Origin: Bacteroidetes bacterium 37-13
GTDB lineage: Bacteria; Bacteroidota; Bacteroidia; Chitinophagales; LD1
Length of the DNA stretch: 41,723 nt
Assembly (NCBI GenBank): GCA_001897535.1
Contig: MKTC01000016.1
Span: 283,458-325,180, forward strand
Direction of reading: 5' to 3'
Shown: in pieces, positions 18,399 through 27,742 of the stretch
How positions within the stretch are numbered: position 1 is the first letter of the stretch
How the letters are laid out: the number at the start of each line of letters is the position of its first letter
Position numbers and translations under genes: made by a program
Notes under the pieces: generated by a model
What the model was told of the DNA's origin: nothing
The model's input: only the letters and a program-made list of their open reading frames with translations
Databases searched by the model: none

Positions 18399-18827
18399 TT
18401 AGGATACTAATACTTCAACTTTATCTGCCACAACTGATGCTTTATACTGCTTCAATGCGGTGCGAGCAGGACCCTTTTCTAATTTCCCCTCAGCAGAAAA
18501 TACACTGCCGTGTGCCGGGCAAAAAAACTTTCCGTCTCTTGCTTTCACAGTTGCGCCTTGGTGTGGGCAAGTCATATCAAAAGCCAAAACTGTTCCATCT
18601 TCTTTTTTCACCAAACCAATATCTTCTCGCCCTTTTACTTTTACGGTTAAAATATTATTTGCCCCAAAAATTTCCAATGGAACAAGCACTTTACCTTCTT
18701 CAACAGAGAGTTTAGTTGCTGCTGCTCCAGCTTTAGGAGTACACGATTCTTGAGTAAGAATTACACCTGCTAAAAACCCAAATCCACATACTCCGCAAGC
18801 TGTGGTTAAAAATTCTTTTCGTTTCAT
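18399..18827 (-). CDS. Rieske [2Fe-2S] protein, membrane-anchored
   Basis: Small electron-transfer protein of 142 residues. The Rieske cluster ligands are complete: Cys87 and His89 in TCPHQGA, then Cys103 and His106 in FFCPAHGSVF. The N-terminus MKRKEFLTTACGVCGFGFLAGVILTQESC is a signal or anchor segment without a twin-arginine pair, and the Cys at its end could be lipidated. It resembles the single-domain Rieske proteins annotated as QcrA-like, but no cytochrome b or c genes are nearby, so membership in a bc complex is doubtful. It sits between the M23 peptidase and the SSS symporter in one operon; the redox partner is unknown. Confidence 0.88.
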   Translation of the reverse strand: MKRKEFLTTACGVCGFGFLAGVILTQESCTPKAGAAATKLSVEEGKVLVPLEIFGANNILTVKVKGREDIGLVKKEDGTVLAFDMTCPHQGATVKARDGKFFCPAHGSVFSAEGKLEKGPARTALKQYKASVVADKVEVLVS

Positions 18828-18855
18828 TTTATTTGATTTTAGTTTTTAAAAAAAA

Positions 18856-19839
18856 TTAGTCGAGCGCTTGACCTTGGCTTGAACTTATTTCTAACATTTT
18901 CACAAACATATCGTCTTTTAAATCATTGTAATAAAAATATGCCGGATTCACAGGATTGCCGCCTTTAATTACTTCATAATGCAAGTGCGGACCAGTTGAT
19001 TTTCCACTACTTCCAACTAAGCCAATTATATCGCCACGCTTTAATTTTTGCCCAACTTTCACCATAAATTTTGAAAGGTGCGCATAGCGAGTTTTATAGC
19101 CATAACCGTGATTCACCAACACTTGATTTCCGTAGCCGCGATAAGAATATTCTACTTGCTCCACCACGCCATCGCCTGTTACATAAACATCGGTACCAAT
19201 TGGTGCAGCAAAATCCATTCCTTCGTGAAATTTTGAAATCTTGTAAATTGGGTCAGTTCTCATTCCGTAACCAGAGGCAAGATGTCGCAAATCGGCATTG
19301 CTCACCGGCTGAATAGACGGTATTGAGCTGAGCATTTCCTCTCTGTTCTGAAATAGCTCTCCAATTTTATCGTAGCTTTTGCTTTGTATTGCCATTTGCC
19401 GCTTCAGCTTATCAATTTTCATTGAAAGTCCTTTCATCAAATCACCATTATCGTACTTTTCTAACGATCTATATCTATTTACTCCGCCCACACCTGCCTT
19501 CCAAACCTCATCAGAAATAGGATCGCTTTCAAAAAGTACTCTATAAATGTTTCCATCGCGGTAGTGCAATTCCTCCAACACATTACTCATTTGCTGCGCT
19601 TCATCATTTAGAATTGCGTACTGGTCTTTCATTGCCGCTAATTCATTCTTTAGAATTTTCTCTTTGGGAGAATCAATAAACATATATGCTAACGAAGAAA
19701 TAGCTAACGAAAACACAATTGATGCACATATAAATGCAAACACTTTTAAAAGCCTGCTACCCCAACCAACAACTACCTTTTCGTAGCTAAGTGTAGAAGT
19801 ATTAAAAATGAACTTCTCTCTGTTTTTAAATATTGGCAT
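18856..19839 (-). CDS. M23-family (LytM) peptidoglycan endopeptidase
   Basis: Inner-membrane-anchored cell-wall hydrolase or LytM factor, 327 residues. It has a transmembrane segment at about 31-54, a coiled-coil region at about 58-165 and a LytM domain at about 185-310. The zinc ligands are all present: His205 and Asp209 in HEGMDF, and His287 in HLHYEV (with His285 and His254 as catalytic histidines). It should therefore be active, unlike degenerate EnvC/NlpD-type factors. Predicted substrate: peptide cross-links in the periplasm. It is the first gene of the operon with the Rieske and symporter genes downstream. Confidence 0.9.
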   Translation of the reverse strand: MPIFKNREKFIFNTSTLSYEKVVVGWGSRLLKVFAFICASIVFSLAISSLAYMFIDSPKEKILKNELAAMKDQYAILNDEAQQMSNVLEELHYRDGNIYRVLFESDPISDEVWKAGVGGVNRYRSLEKYDNGDLMKGLSMKIDKLKRQMAIQSKSYDKIGELFQNREEMLSSIPSIQPVSNADLRHLASGYGMRTDPIYKISKFHEGMDFAAPIGTDVYVTGDGVVEQVEYSYRGYGNQVLVNHGYGYKTRYAHLSKFMVKVGQKLKRGDIIGLVGSSGKSTGPHLHYEVIKGGNPVNPAYFYYNDLKDDMFVKMLEISSSQGQALD

Positions 19840-19942
19840 TATGCTAAAATATAAATTCCAACAAAAGCGTTTAAAATCAAAATACTTTTTGCTGCGAATT
19901 AAAATTTATTGGAAGAAAATATTATTGAAAATAGCGAAGCAT

Positions 19943-21442
19943 TTATGCCTTCGTGAAACGCCAGCCAACAGTAAGTAAAATATTGTGCAATTGATTTTTT
20001 GTTCTTACGGCAGGCTCAAAACCATCATTTGATTGGTAAGGTTGCGAGTAAGTATTATACATTAAGAGTTGATAGCCTAAATCTGCAAAAAACTTTTTTC
20101 CGCGATAGCCTAAGCCAAATGCAATGGTATTTCTTTGTTCATTGTAGCCTGCCGCGCCAACACCAATTTTAAATGGCGTACTTTGCCAAGCATATCCTGC
20201 GCGAATTCTAAACCAATTTACAGAGCCTTCTACGCCAACACGAACAGTGTGTGCAAAGCCATATTTATTCTTAGAAATTGTGTTTATGGAATTACTCATG
20301 GCATCGTAGTTTGGGAACTTATGCTTGATAGCACCGTAGTTTTGAAATTCGTAATCAACAGAAATAAAACCATACTGTTTGAAGTAAAAACTATTGCTTA
20401 CAGTACCTTTCATAGGTTGTGTTAAGTTGTATCTAAACGGAGCAAAATCTGCATCTTTCGAATACACTTGACTATTGTAATTTTCAGTAAATGAAGCATA
20501 GTAATTTTCGTCTAACCGAAACCATGTAGGTGTTTGAAAAGCAATGCCACCGCGATACCAAGCCACAGGGCGCACGATTAAACCAAACTTCGCATTAAAG
20601 CCAACACCACTGCTGCGATACTGTTGGTTAAAAGTGTAATTATCAAAATAAACAATAGAGTCAGCAGCATCTTTTTCTCTAAATTCATTCACGGCAGAAT
20701 AAGACAAAAATGGAATACCTGCATCGAAAGCAAAAAACACCTTTTCGTTTATATTAAAACCGAGTGCTAAATTCACTTCATCTAAAGCACCACTTTCTTT
20801 TATGCTGCCACTTTGCGCCAATGGCGGACGCATATAAGTAATGTATTGATTAGAAACCGAATCAAAAAAAACACTCTGATTATTGTAAGCTAAAACAGCA
20901 GCCGTGCTTGCATTGCTGTAATCCGGCACTGTGCCGTTTAATCCATTTAATTCTTTCAACCAAGAATCTGCGTACACATTATGTTTATTGAAACCATCGT
21001 AATTTACAGTTCTATTAAAATTAGAAATACGATTATAGGTAAGCGCAAAATTCACGAACTTTAAATTGGAAGAAGAGAAACTTACTTTCCCTTTTTGTTT
21101 AATTGCTCCGGCAACCACAAAACCGCCATAGTTAAAAGAGAAATTTGTTTTGTCACCACTGCGCTGCTGCTCTAAAAAGCTACTATTGGTTGATGAAACA
21201 TGAATGCCAACACCTAACGACATTTCTGAAGCTCGAAATAATGCAATTCCTGCGGGGTTTTGTAGCGTTGAAGATAAATCTGCTCCAACAGAACCAAAAG
21301 CACCTGCAACGCCCATGCTACGCGCTGTTCCCCCAGTTTGGCGATAGGAATATTTTAGCGCATCGGCATCATACACTTGCGAAAAGATATCGGCAACCCA
21401 AACAAGGCTGCCGATTAGCAAAAACAAGAATTTCTTATTCAT
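19943..21442 (-). CDS. OmpP1/FadL-family outer-membrane transport protein
   Basis: Outer-membrane beta-barrel that takes up hydrophobic compounds, 499 residues. After a signal peptide (to about residue 21, FSQ-VYDAD), the N-terminal hatch-like segment TGGTARSMGVAGAFGSVGADLSSTLQNPAGIALF is the family signature, with the NPAG motif. Many alternating hydrophobic/aromatic strands follow, ending in LLTVGWRFTKA. It begins 15 nt after the stop of the low-complexity exported protein gene, so the two form an operon. Substrate is unknown; aromatic hydrocarbons or fatty acids are typical of the family. Confidence 0.88.
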   Translation of the reverse strand: MNKKFLFLLIGSLVWVADIFSQVYDADALKYSYRQTGGTARSMGVAGAFGSVGADLSSTLQNPAGIALFRASEMSLGVGIHVSSTNSSFLEQQRSGDKTNFSFNYGGFVVAGAIKQKGKVSFSSSNLKFVNFALTYNRISNFNRTVNYDGFNKHNVYADSWLKELNGLNGTVPDYSNASTAAVLAYNNQSVFFDSVSNQYITYMRPPLAQSGSIKESGALDEVNLALGFNINEKVFFAFDAGIPFLSYSAVNEFREKDAADSIVYFDNYTFNQQYRSSGVGFNAKFGLIVRPVAWYRGGIAFQTPTWFRLDENYYASFTENYNSQVYSKDADFAPFRYNLTQPMKGTVSNSFYFKQYGFISVDYEFQNYGAIKHKFPNYDAMSNSINTISKNKYGFAHTVRVGVEGSVNWFRIRAGYAWQSTPFKIGVGAAGYNEQRNTIAFGLGYRGKKFFADLGYQLLMYNTYSQPYQSNDGFEPAVRTKNQLHNILLTVGWRFTKA

Positions 21443-21457
21443 AAAAGATGGGTTCGG

Positions 21458-23074
21458 TTATCTGCCACGCCTCATTCCCCCGCCACCACCTTGGTTCATT
21501 TCAAAACCACGGGGTTGTTGCTGCATTGGGGCAGAACGTTCCATTTGTCTAAAGTTATTATTGTTATCAAACCGCTGCATTTCGCGTTGTGGCTGCATTT
21601 GCTGGCGGTTAAAATTTTGCTCTTGCTGACGTTGTTGCATTCTTTGTTGCTCCCTCTGCTCTTGTTGCATCTGCTGACGTTGCATTCTTTGCTGGTCTTG
21701 TTGCATCTGCTGACGTTGCATTCTTTGTTGTTCCATTTGCTCTTGCTGCATTTGTTGGCGTTGCATTTGTTGCTGACGGTCAAAATTTTGTTGTGGCTGT
21801 ACTTGACGTTGTGCTGGTTCAAAATCTCTATTCATCTGCTCACGCATATCGTTTATTCTTTGTGGACGTTCATTTGGATTTAAACGATTTGGTGCATTGC
21901 TTGGTACATCTCTTTGAATAACATTGCTATTTTTCTCCATTCTATCAACATTATTATTCGGAGTTTGCGGTTGCATTCTATCTGGTGTTTTATTATCTAA
22001 TCTATTGCGATATGAGTTATTCATTTCTATACCAGATGGAATATTTTTATCAGTTTTCTCAATAGCATTTGGTGATTTTTGCCAACCATCAGCAGGAACA
22101 TTGTTTTTATCCAAAGGTTTCATTACCGGATTATTGTTTGCCGGAGGATTGGTATTTGGCTTAGCAGCAGGCACATAAGTTCCTGGTTTCACCACAATAT
22201 TGTTTGGTTTGGTTTCATCTGTTTTACCATACTTACCAGGCAAAGAATTATTACCGGAATTTACATTAGATGCTTGGTAGCGAGGTCCCATTGCATCATA
22301 ATTTTTTCCATACCAACCATAGTTATTATTGTAGTATCCATTTCCATACATTCCATCGTAGTAACCATTTCTGTAGCCGCGATTATAGCCGCTGTAATAA
22401 CCATTGTAATTTCCCCAACCCCAGTTATTCCAACCATATCCGTTTCCATAACCATAACCGCCCCAAGCCCAATTATTAAATCCATAGCCGCCCCAGCCCC
22501 AGTTATTATAGCCAAAACTACTCCAAGGCGAATACCAATTATTCCAACCCCAATTATCGTACATTACCACATAAGTCCTTCTTGGTCTCCACCAATTCCA
22601 ACTTGGCATCACGCTCACATAAATGTTATTTCCCCAATACATCGGGTTTCCGGTGTAGTAATACAAATCGGTGTACCAAGGATCCCAAAAACTACTTCCC
22701 CAAGTTGGAGTATAGTATCTTCTTAACTGCGAAGTGTAGTAATAATCGTAATCGCTGTAATTGCTATATGAATTATTATTGTAGTTGCTGTTGGAAGAAC
22801 TATAACTATTCGTTGTGTAGCCATCATTCTTGTAAGAATTTTGCGAACTGCTGCTACCATCATCATACTTGTAAGCATCGCTGTTGGTTGAAGAATTATT
22901 GTAGTTGTAGCTACTATTATTCTGCGAACCATTACTATTAAATTGCTGCTGATAATTTGGCGTAGCAGATTTATTTGTTCCGTTATCTTTATTTGGGTCG
23001 TAATACACATCATCTTGTGCATACACTTGAAAAAGTGAAACCGCAGTAAGTGCTAATAATATATTCCTTTTCAT
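21458..23074 (-). CDS. Exported low-complexity protein (Tyr/Trp/Asn-rich then Gln/Met/Arg-rich)
   Basis: Function unknown. From the ATG (538 aa) it has a signal peptide (MKRNILLALTAVSLFQVYA-Q). A Ser/Asn/Tyr-rich stretch (about 22-105) and a strikingly aromatic Trp/Tyr/Gly/Asn stretch (about 106-260, with GWGNYNGYYSGYNRGY-type repeats) follow. A Pro/Asn linker (about 260-420) leads to a Gln/Met/Arg segment with MQRQQMQQ repeats, ending GGGGGMRRGR. No catalytic motif or membrane span is seen beyond the signal. Composition suggests a disordered, self-associating surface or matrix protein. It starts an operon with the FadL-type porin and is divergent from proS. A TTG 39 bp upstream is possible but the ATG gives the clean signal peptide. 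Confidence 0.8.
   Translation of the reverse strand: MKRNILLALTAVSLFQVYAQDDVYYDPNKDNGTNKSATPNYQQQFNSNGSQNNSSYNYNNSSTNSDAYKYDDGSSSSQNSYKNDGYTTNSYSSSNSNYNNNSYSNYSDYDYYYTSQLRRYYTPTWGSSFWDPWYTDLYYYTGNPMYWGNNIYVSVMPSWNWWRPRRTYVVMYDNWGWNNWYSPWSSFGYNNWGWGGYGFNNWAWGGYGYGNGYGWNNWGWGNYNGYYSGYNRGYRNGYYDGMYGNGYYNNNYGWYGKNYDAMGPRYQASNVNSGNNSLPGKYGKTDETKPNNIVVKPGTYVPAAKPNTNPPANNNPVMKPLDKNNVPADGWQKSPNAIEKTDKNIPSGIEMNNSYRNRLDNKTPDRMQPQTPNNNVDRMEKNSNVIQRDVPSNAPNRLNPNERPQRINDMREQMNRDFEPAQRQVQPQQNFDRQQQMQRQQMQQEQMEQQRMQRQQMQQDQQRMQRQQMQQEQREQQRMQQRQQEQNFNRQQMQPQREMQRFDNNNNFRQMERSAPMQQQPRGFEMNQGGGGGMRRGR
21620..21780 (-). repeat. In-frame tandem repeats coding MQRQQMQQ units
   Basis: Imperfect 36-48 bp units. 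The best pair, 21661-21691 and 21697-21727, is identical over 31 bp with a 36-bp period, a multiple of three. They encode Gln/Met/Arg blocks of the overlying gene and probably expand or contract by slippage. The open frames seen in other frames here are by-products. Confidence 0.85.
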
Positions 23075-23080
23075 AACGCA

Positions 23081-23110
23081 GAAATTTAGGTTCTTGACAA
23101 ATTTAACCAA
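23081..23110 (-). promoter_or_regulatory. Promoter of the low-complexity protein/FadL operon, start-proximal
   Basis: TTG (23108-23110), a 19-nt spacer and TAAATTTC (23081-23088; one mismatch to TAnnTTTG) on the minus strand. The box ends 6 nt before the ATG, so a leaderless or three-base-leader transcript is predicted. A second, exact -7 box, TAAATTTG (23098-23105), lacks a TTG at -33. Confidence 0.5.
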
Positions 23111-23137
23111 CAAGAGTTTAAACCATTTTGCTTTTTA

Positions 23138-23145
23138 TATTTTCG
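23138..23145 (+). promoter_or_regulatory. Candidate -7 box for proS
   Basis: TATTTTCG, one mismatch to TAnnTTTG, about 57 nt before the proS ATG. It would give a leader of about 54 nt. No clear -33 TTG. Confidence 0.35.
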
Positions 23146-23202
23146 CAACCTCTTTTAACAAACAATATTTATTTCAAACAATATAAAAACAACATAAAAC
23201 TT

Positions 23203-24678
23203 ATGGCAAAAGATATTGCTACACGTGATGCGGACTATTCGCAATGGTACAATGATTTAGTAATTAAAGGTGGTTTGGCAGATTACAGCAGTGTGCGCGG
23301 TTGCATGGTTATTAAACCTTACGGCTTTGCCATTTGGGAAAAAATGCGCGATGCTTTAGATGCCATGTTTAAAGAAACCGGGCACGTGAATGCCTATTTT
23401 CCACTTTTTATACCTAAAAGTTTTTTAAGCAAAGAAGCTGCTCACGTAGAAGGTTTTGCAAAAGAATGTGCTGTGGTTACGCATTACCGTTTAAAAAATG
23501 ACCCAAATGGAAAAGGTGTAATTGTGGATCCAGAAGCCAAATTGGAGGAAGAATTGATTGTTCGCCCGACTTCGGAAACTATTATTTGGAATTCATATAA
23601 AAATTGGATTCAAAGCTATCGCGATTTGCCATTGCTCATAAACCAATGGGCAAACGTGGTGCGTTGGGAAATGCGCACCCGCTTATTTTTGCGCACAGCA
23701 GAATTTTTGTGGCAAGAAGGACATACTGCACACAGCACACCACAAGAAGCAGTTGAGGAAACAGAAAGAATGCTGGAAGTGTATGCAAAATTTGCAGAAG
23801 AATGGATGGCATTACCTGTAATAAAAGGAAAGAAAACCGCTAACGAACGCTTTGCCGGTGCTGAAGACACTTATTGCATAGAAGCGATGATGCAGGACGG
23901 ACAAGCTCTACAAGCCGGAACTTCGCACTTTTTGGGCCAAAATTTTGCAAAAGCTTTTGATGTGCAATTTTTAAATAAAGAAGGAAAGCAAGAATTTGTT
24001 TGGGCAACTTCTTGGGGTGTTTCCACTCGTTTAATTGGCGCTCTAATTATGGCGCACAGCGATGATGACGGCTTAGTTCTTCCTCCAAAATTAGCACCGC
24101 TTCAAGTGGTGATTGTTCCAATTTACAAAGGCGCAGAAGACTTGCAAAAACTTTACGACAAAGTTGAGCCGCTTTTAAAAGAACTAAAAGCAAAAGGAAT
24201 AAGTGTAAAATTTGATGACGATGAAACCAAGCGCCCGGGCTTTAAATTTGCAGAATATGAATTGCGCGGAGTGCCTGTGCGCTTAGCTTTAGGCATGCGC
24301 GATTTAGAAAACGGAACGGTAGAAGTGGCAAGGCGCGACACCAAAGAAAAATCTTCTCAAACTTTTGAGGGTATTGGGGTTTACATTGAAAACCTGTTAC
24401 AAGATATTCAACAAAATATTTTTAATAAGGCTAATGATTTTAGGAACAGTAATATTCGCGAAGTAAACTCTTGGGAAGAATTTACAAATACCATTGAAAA
24501 CGGAAAAGGTTTTTTAAGTGCCCACTGGGACGGAACTCCGGAAACAGAAGAAAAAATTAAAGAACTAACAAAAGCAACTATTCGTTGTATTCCTTTAAAC
24601 AATAAGCAAGAAGAAGGGATTTGCGTTTATAGCGGAAAACCTTCTAAAGAGCGTGTAATTTTTGCCAAAGCCTACTAA
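23203..24678 (+). CDS. proS: Prolyl-tRNA synthetase, archaeal/eukaryotic-like type
   Basis: Class II synthetase charging tRNA-Pro, 491 residues. It is the form without the bacterial INS editing insertion: motif 2 ([27 protein letters not shown]) follows the [10 protein letters not shown] segment after a short gap, and motif 3 is [25 protein letters not shown]. The anticodon-binding domain ([14 protein letters not shown]) and the C-terminal extension (to ...[10 protein letters not shown]) that marks this type follow. The Cys set of a zinc-binding C-terminal domain is reduced to two (RCIP, GICVYSG). I chose the ATG of [15 protein letters not shown] over a TTG 75 bp upstream, which lies before the likely promoter box. 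It is followed 9 nt later by the acyltransferase. Confidence 0.96.
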   Translation: MAKDIATRDADYSQWYNDLVIKGGLADYSSVRGCMVIKPYGFAIWEKMRDALDAMFKETGHVNAYFPLFIPKSFLSKEAAHVEGFAKECAVVTHYRLKNDPNGKGVIVDPEAKLEEELIVRPTSETIIWNSYKNWIQSYRDLPLLINQWANVVRWEMRTRLFLRTAEFLWQEGHTAHSTPQEAVEETERMLEVYAKFAEEWMALPVIKGKKTANERFAGAEDTYCIEAMMQDGQALQAGTSHFLGQNFAKAFDVQFLNKEGKQEFVWATSWGVSTRLIGALIMAHSDDDGLVLPPKLAPLQVVIVPIYKGAEDLQKLYDKVEPLLKELKAKGISVKFDDDETKRPGFKFAEYELRGVPVRLALGMRDLENGTVEVARRDTKEKSSQTFEGIGVYIENLLQDIQQNIFNKANDFRNSNIREVNSWEEFTNTIENGKGFLSAHWDGTPETEEKIKELTKATIRCIPLNNKQEEGICVYSGKPSKERVIFAKAY

Positions 24679-24687
24679 AAATTTTAC

Positions 24688-25830
24688 GTGAAAGAACAAG
24701 CAAAACTTCATTTTGCCAATTTAGATATACTAAGATTTACAGCAGCTTTTTATGTATTGGCTGCACATATTTTTGATTATACTACAGAGGTTTACAAACT
24801 GCCATCTTGGTTATTTAAAAACAATGAAATTGTATATCCGGAAAACTTAAATACACTCGGAAGTTTTGTAAACATGTTTTTTAAGAATGGTTCATTTGGC
24901 GTGGACATGTTTTTCCTTATCAGCGGCTTTTTAATTACCAGTTTGTTGCTACGTGAAAAGAGCAAAAATTCAACCATAGATATAAAGAGTTTTTATGTAA
25001 GAAGAATACTTAGAATTTGGCCATTATATTACTTTATTGTGTTTTTTGCATTTGGTTTTGCCAAGTTCTACACACACGAAGAAATGCACCTTCGCGATTT
25101 AATTCCGCACTTGTTTTTTGTGGGAAATTTCAGCATGATACACGCGCTAAGTTGGTGCAGCGGCAAACTATTTATTTTATGGTCAATTTGCATTGAAGAG
25201 CATTTTTATTTAATCATTCCTATACTTCTTTTTTTAGTCCCCATTAAAAGACTGCCTTGGCTTGTTGTCGCACTAATTTTAGTAAGCATTGTTACAAGAA
25301 TTGTGCTTTTTAAAATGTATCCATATCCTTGGTTTCCTATCTATTTACACACCTTCTCGCGCTTTGATGTGTTAGCAATTGGATGCTTTTTAGGTTGGTT
25401 AAATTTTAATCAATTCAAATTTCAATTGCCCATTGCGTTAAGATGGTTATTGCTTGTTGGTTTATTTATTTTCATGGGAGTATTTTCAGTACGGTTTTAC
25501 GACACTTTTTTCTATGCTGTTTTCTTTAAATACTTCTACATTATTCCGAGTGCGATACTTTTTTACGACTTAGTGATTAACGTTTTTCCTACGTTCTCCG
25601 GCATGTTCAATAGCTTTTTCAATCGACTGGGGAAATACTCCTACGGCATTTACATGTATCATCCGTTTGCCATTATTTTTTGCAACAATCTTGCAAATCA
25701 ATACTTCAATCAAAGTAAAATTGCATTTGCACTGCTTTCAATTCTTTGCACTGTTTCTGTAGCTTTCTTTTCTTATGAAGTTTTCGAGAAGCACTTTTTA
25801 AAATTAAAATCTAGATTTGAAAAAATTTAG
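24688..25830 (+). CDS. Acyltransferase 3 family membrane protein (OafA-like)
   Basis: Integral membrane O-acyltransferase, probably acetylating or acylating a surface glycan or lipid. The 380 residues have about ten membrane helices. Hallmarks are the N-terminal LDILRFTAAFYVLAAHIFDY, with the conserved Arg and the catalytic-type His, then SFGVDMFFLISGFLIT and YVRRILRIWPLYYF. The late YSYGIYMYHPFAI is also typical. GTG start, only 9 nt after the proS stop, so probably cotranscribed. The acceptor cannot be deduced from the context. Confidence 0.9.
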   Translation: MKEQAKLHFANLDILRFTAAFYVLAAHIFDYTTEVYKLPSWLFKNNEIVYPENLNTLGSFVNMFFKNGSFGVDMFFLISGFLITSLLLREKSKNSTIDIKSFYVRRILRIWPLYYFIVFFAFGFAKFYTHEEMHLRDLIPHLFFVGNFSMIHALSWCSGKLFILWSICIEEHFYLIIPILLFLVPIKRLPWLVVALILVSIVTRIVLFKMYPYPWFPIYLHTFSRFDVLAIGCFLGWLNFNQFKFQLPIALRWLLLVGLFIFMGVFSVRFYDTFFYAVFFKYFYIIPSAILFYDLVINVFPTFSGMFNSFFNRLGKYSYGIYMYHPFAIIFCNNLANQYFNQSKIAFALLSILCTVSVAFFSYEVFEKHFLKLKSRFEKI

Positions 25831-25852
25831 CGAATTAACAGTTTAGGCTTTT

Positions 25853-25860
25853 TAATTTTG
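25853..25860 (+). promoter_or_regulatory. -7 box abutting marC
   Basis: TAATTTTG is an exact TAnnTTTG ending 4 nt before the marC ATG. A proper TTG at -33 is not evident. If used, transcription starts on or next to the start codon. Confidence 0.4.
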
Positions 25861-25864
25861 CAGC

Positions 25865-26446
25865 ATGTTCTCATTTGCAGATATTATTGCCATTACCTTT
25901 TCGCTCTTTGCTGTTATTGATATTGTTGGAAATATTCCTGTAGTATTAGGTTTAAAGCGAAGAGAACTGCATTTCCATCCGGTAATTGCAACTGCCTTTG
26001 CCGGCTTTTTAATGGTTGTATTTCTATTTGCGGGCGAAGCATTGCTAAAGCTAATGGGCGTTGATATTCAATCTTTTGCTATTGCCGGGTCCATTGTAAT
26101 TTTCATTATTGGAATAGAAATGATTTTAGGAAGAAGCATATTTTCTACCGATCCCGAAGTTGGCAAAAGCGGCAGTATCGTACCTTTAGGATTTCCATTA
26201 ATTGCCGGTGCGGGAACACTCACAACTATTATTTCGCTACGCGCCATTTACACTGTTCCTAACATTGTAATCGGTATTTTAATCAATCTTTTAATTGTGT
26301 ATGTAACGCTAATGAGCATGGATAAAATTGAAAAGCGCTTGAGCAAAAACACACTTAATGCTATGAATAAATTTTTCGGTGTAATCCTTATTGCTATTGC
26401 TGTTCGCATCTTTTCAAATGCGGTAATCAGCTTAGTAAGAATATGA
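25865..26446 (+). CDS. MarC-family integral membrane protein
   Basis: Six-helix inner-membrane protein of the MarC (UPF0056) family, whose function is not settled; early links to multiple antibiotic resistance were not upheld. The 193 residues show the family pattern: FSLFAVIDIVGNIPVVLGL near 12-30, AIAGSIVIFIIGIEMILG in the middle and PLGFPLIAGAGTLTTIISL, with the conserved P-L-A-GPG-like element (here PLIAGAG). The usual length is about 200. ATG start without a ribosome-binding site; a promoter-like box lies 4 nt upstream. Its stop is 6 bp from the convergent pabB stop. Confidence 0.9.
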   Translation: MFSFADIIAITFSLFAVIDIVGNIPVVLGLKRRELHFHPVIATAFAGFLMVVFLFAGEALLKLMGVDIQSFAIAGSIVIFIIGIEMILGRSIFSTDPEVGKSGSIVPLGFPLIAGAGTLTTIISLRAIYTVPNIVIGILINLLIVYVTLMSMDKIEKRLSKNTLNAMNKFFGVILIAIAVRIFSNAVISLVRI

Positions 26447-26452
26447 TTTTAG

Positions 26453-27736
26453 CTACTCGCCTACCTTAAAAATTTCGCGCATCGCTTTCATTTTTAAAAG
26501 CACTTCGTCCCATTCTTTTTCTGCTTGCGAATCGAAAGTAATTGCACTGCCCGAGCGCAAAGAAACATACTGTTTTGCAGCGTCATAAAACACACTTCTT
26601 ATCACCACATTAAAATCAAAATCACCATTAGGCATAATGTAGCCAACCGAACCTGAATACAAATTTCGCTGACAATCTTCTAACGCATCAATACATTTCA
26701 TCACTTCTATTTTAGGAGCACCGGTCATGCTGCCCATCGGGAAAGTATTCCGTATTATTTCTGAAACTTTTATATCGTTTTTTAGTGTTCCACTAACAGT
26801 AGAAATCATTTGATTTACTGTGTTAAACTCATACACACCACAAAGTTCTTCTACTCGCACACTGCCTGTTTGGCAACTCTTTGCAATATCATTTCGCACT
26901 AAATCTACTATCATTATATTTTCTGCTCGCTCTTTCTCATTTTGTTGAAGCGCTTGTTGTAGTTTATCATTCTCAATTCGGTTCTCACTTCTTTTTATAG
27001 TGCCTTTTATTGGTTGAGAAGTAATTGAATTTCCTTTCCTTTTCAAAAATCGTTCAGGACTTGCGCACAGTAAAAACTTATCGAAATATTTTACAAAACT
27101 ACTGAATGGCGCAAGTGTTTTATCATTCAAGTAATTGAAAAAACATGTAGTGTTTAACGTTACTTTTTCTGCAAAAAGTTCTATGCAATAATTCATTTCA
27201 TAGAAATCGCCTGCAAGGATTCGCGATTTTATATCTGCTACATTTTTCAAATACTTTTCGCGCTCGGTTCTAAAATTAAAATCAAGTGAAACAGCTTGCA
27301 AATTTTCTATTTTCATCGCCTGAATTGCATCAATAATTTCCATTGTTTCGGGGTAATTTCGGTTGATGGAAACCTGGCTTTTTTTCACTTCAATTACATA
27401 GCGTGGCTCAAAGAAAAAAAGATGTGGAAAGCCCAAATAATCGGGTAGTGAATTAGGCAAATTTTCTATTTCATTTTTTAAATCATAGCTTAGAAAACCG
27501 AAAACAGTTTGTTTCTTTTCATTCAAAAAACCTTCTAAAGAAACAAAAGCACTGCCCAACTTTCCTTCGACCAAATTCACAGTATCAACTGCTAAAGTCC
27601 ATTCAAAATGAGTAGGAATATTTGATTGATATTCGTTGCTATTAAGCAATAAGCAAACATTAAATTTATTTGCCCATGCCAATGCTTGCTTTTTAAACAA
27701 TTCAATATTAGGTAGCGTTACGGTAGTTTTTTCCAT
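26453..27736 (-). CDS. pabB: Aminodeoxychorismate synthase component I
   Basis: Chorismate-utilising enzyme making 4-amino-4-deoxychorismate for folate, using ammonia from a PabA glutaminase. The 427 residues carry the decisive PIKGT motif at 242-246 (Lys244 forms the covalent intermediate). ERAENIMIVDLVRNDIAKSC, FPMGSMTGAPKIEVMKCI and RSGSAITFDSQAEKEWDEVLLK in the chorismate-binding domain are also present. This separates it from TrpE and from the MenF encoded at 14.6 kb. The N-terminal domain (1-150) is divergent. No fused PabC lyase domain is present. It lies 6 nt after a small membrane-protein gene on the same strand. Confidence 0.93.
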   Translation of the reverse strand: MEKTTVTLPNIELFKKQALAWANKFNVCLLLNSNEYQSNIPTHFEWTLAVDTVNLVEGKLGSAFVSLEGFLNEKKQTVFGFLSYDLKNEIENLPNSLPDYLGFPHLFFFEPRYVIEVKKSQVSINRNYPETMEIIDAIQAMKIENLQAVSLDFNFRTEREKYLKNVADIKSRILAGDFYEMNYCIELFAEKVTLNTTCFFNYLNDKTLAPFSSFVKYFDKFLLCASPERFLKRKGNSITSQPIKGTIKRSENRIENDKLQQALQQNEKERAENIMIVDLVRNDIAKSCQTGSVRVEELCGVYEFNTVNQMISTVSGTLKNDIKVSEIIRNTFPMGSMTGAPKIEVMKCIDALEDCQRNLYSGSVGYIMPNGDFDFNVVIRSVFYDAAKQYVSLRSGSAITFDSQAEKEWDEVLLKMKAMREIFKVGE

Positions 27737-27742
27737 TGCGTT

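Noticed and set aside
21620-21780. Regularly spaced repeats resembling a CRISPR array
   Set aside because: Units are imperfect, of coding period (multiples of three), without unique spacers, and lie inside a gene.
21491-22941. Long plus-strand and alternate minus-frame open frames (Leu/His-, Ile/Thr- and Met-rich)
   Set aside because: They are mirror products of the low-complexity repeats in the real minus-strand gene, which has a signal peptide and a promoter.
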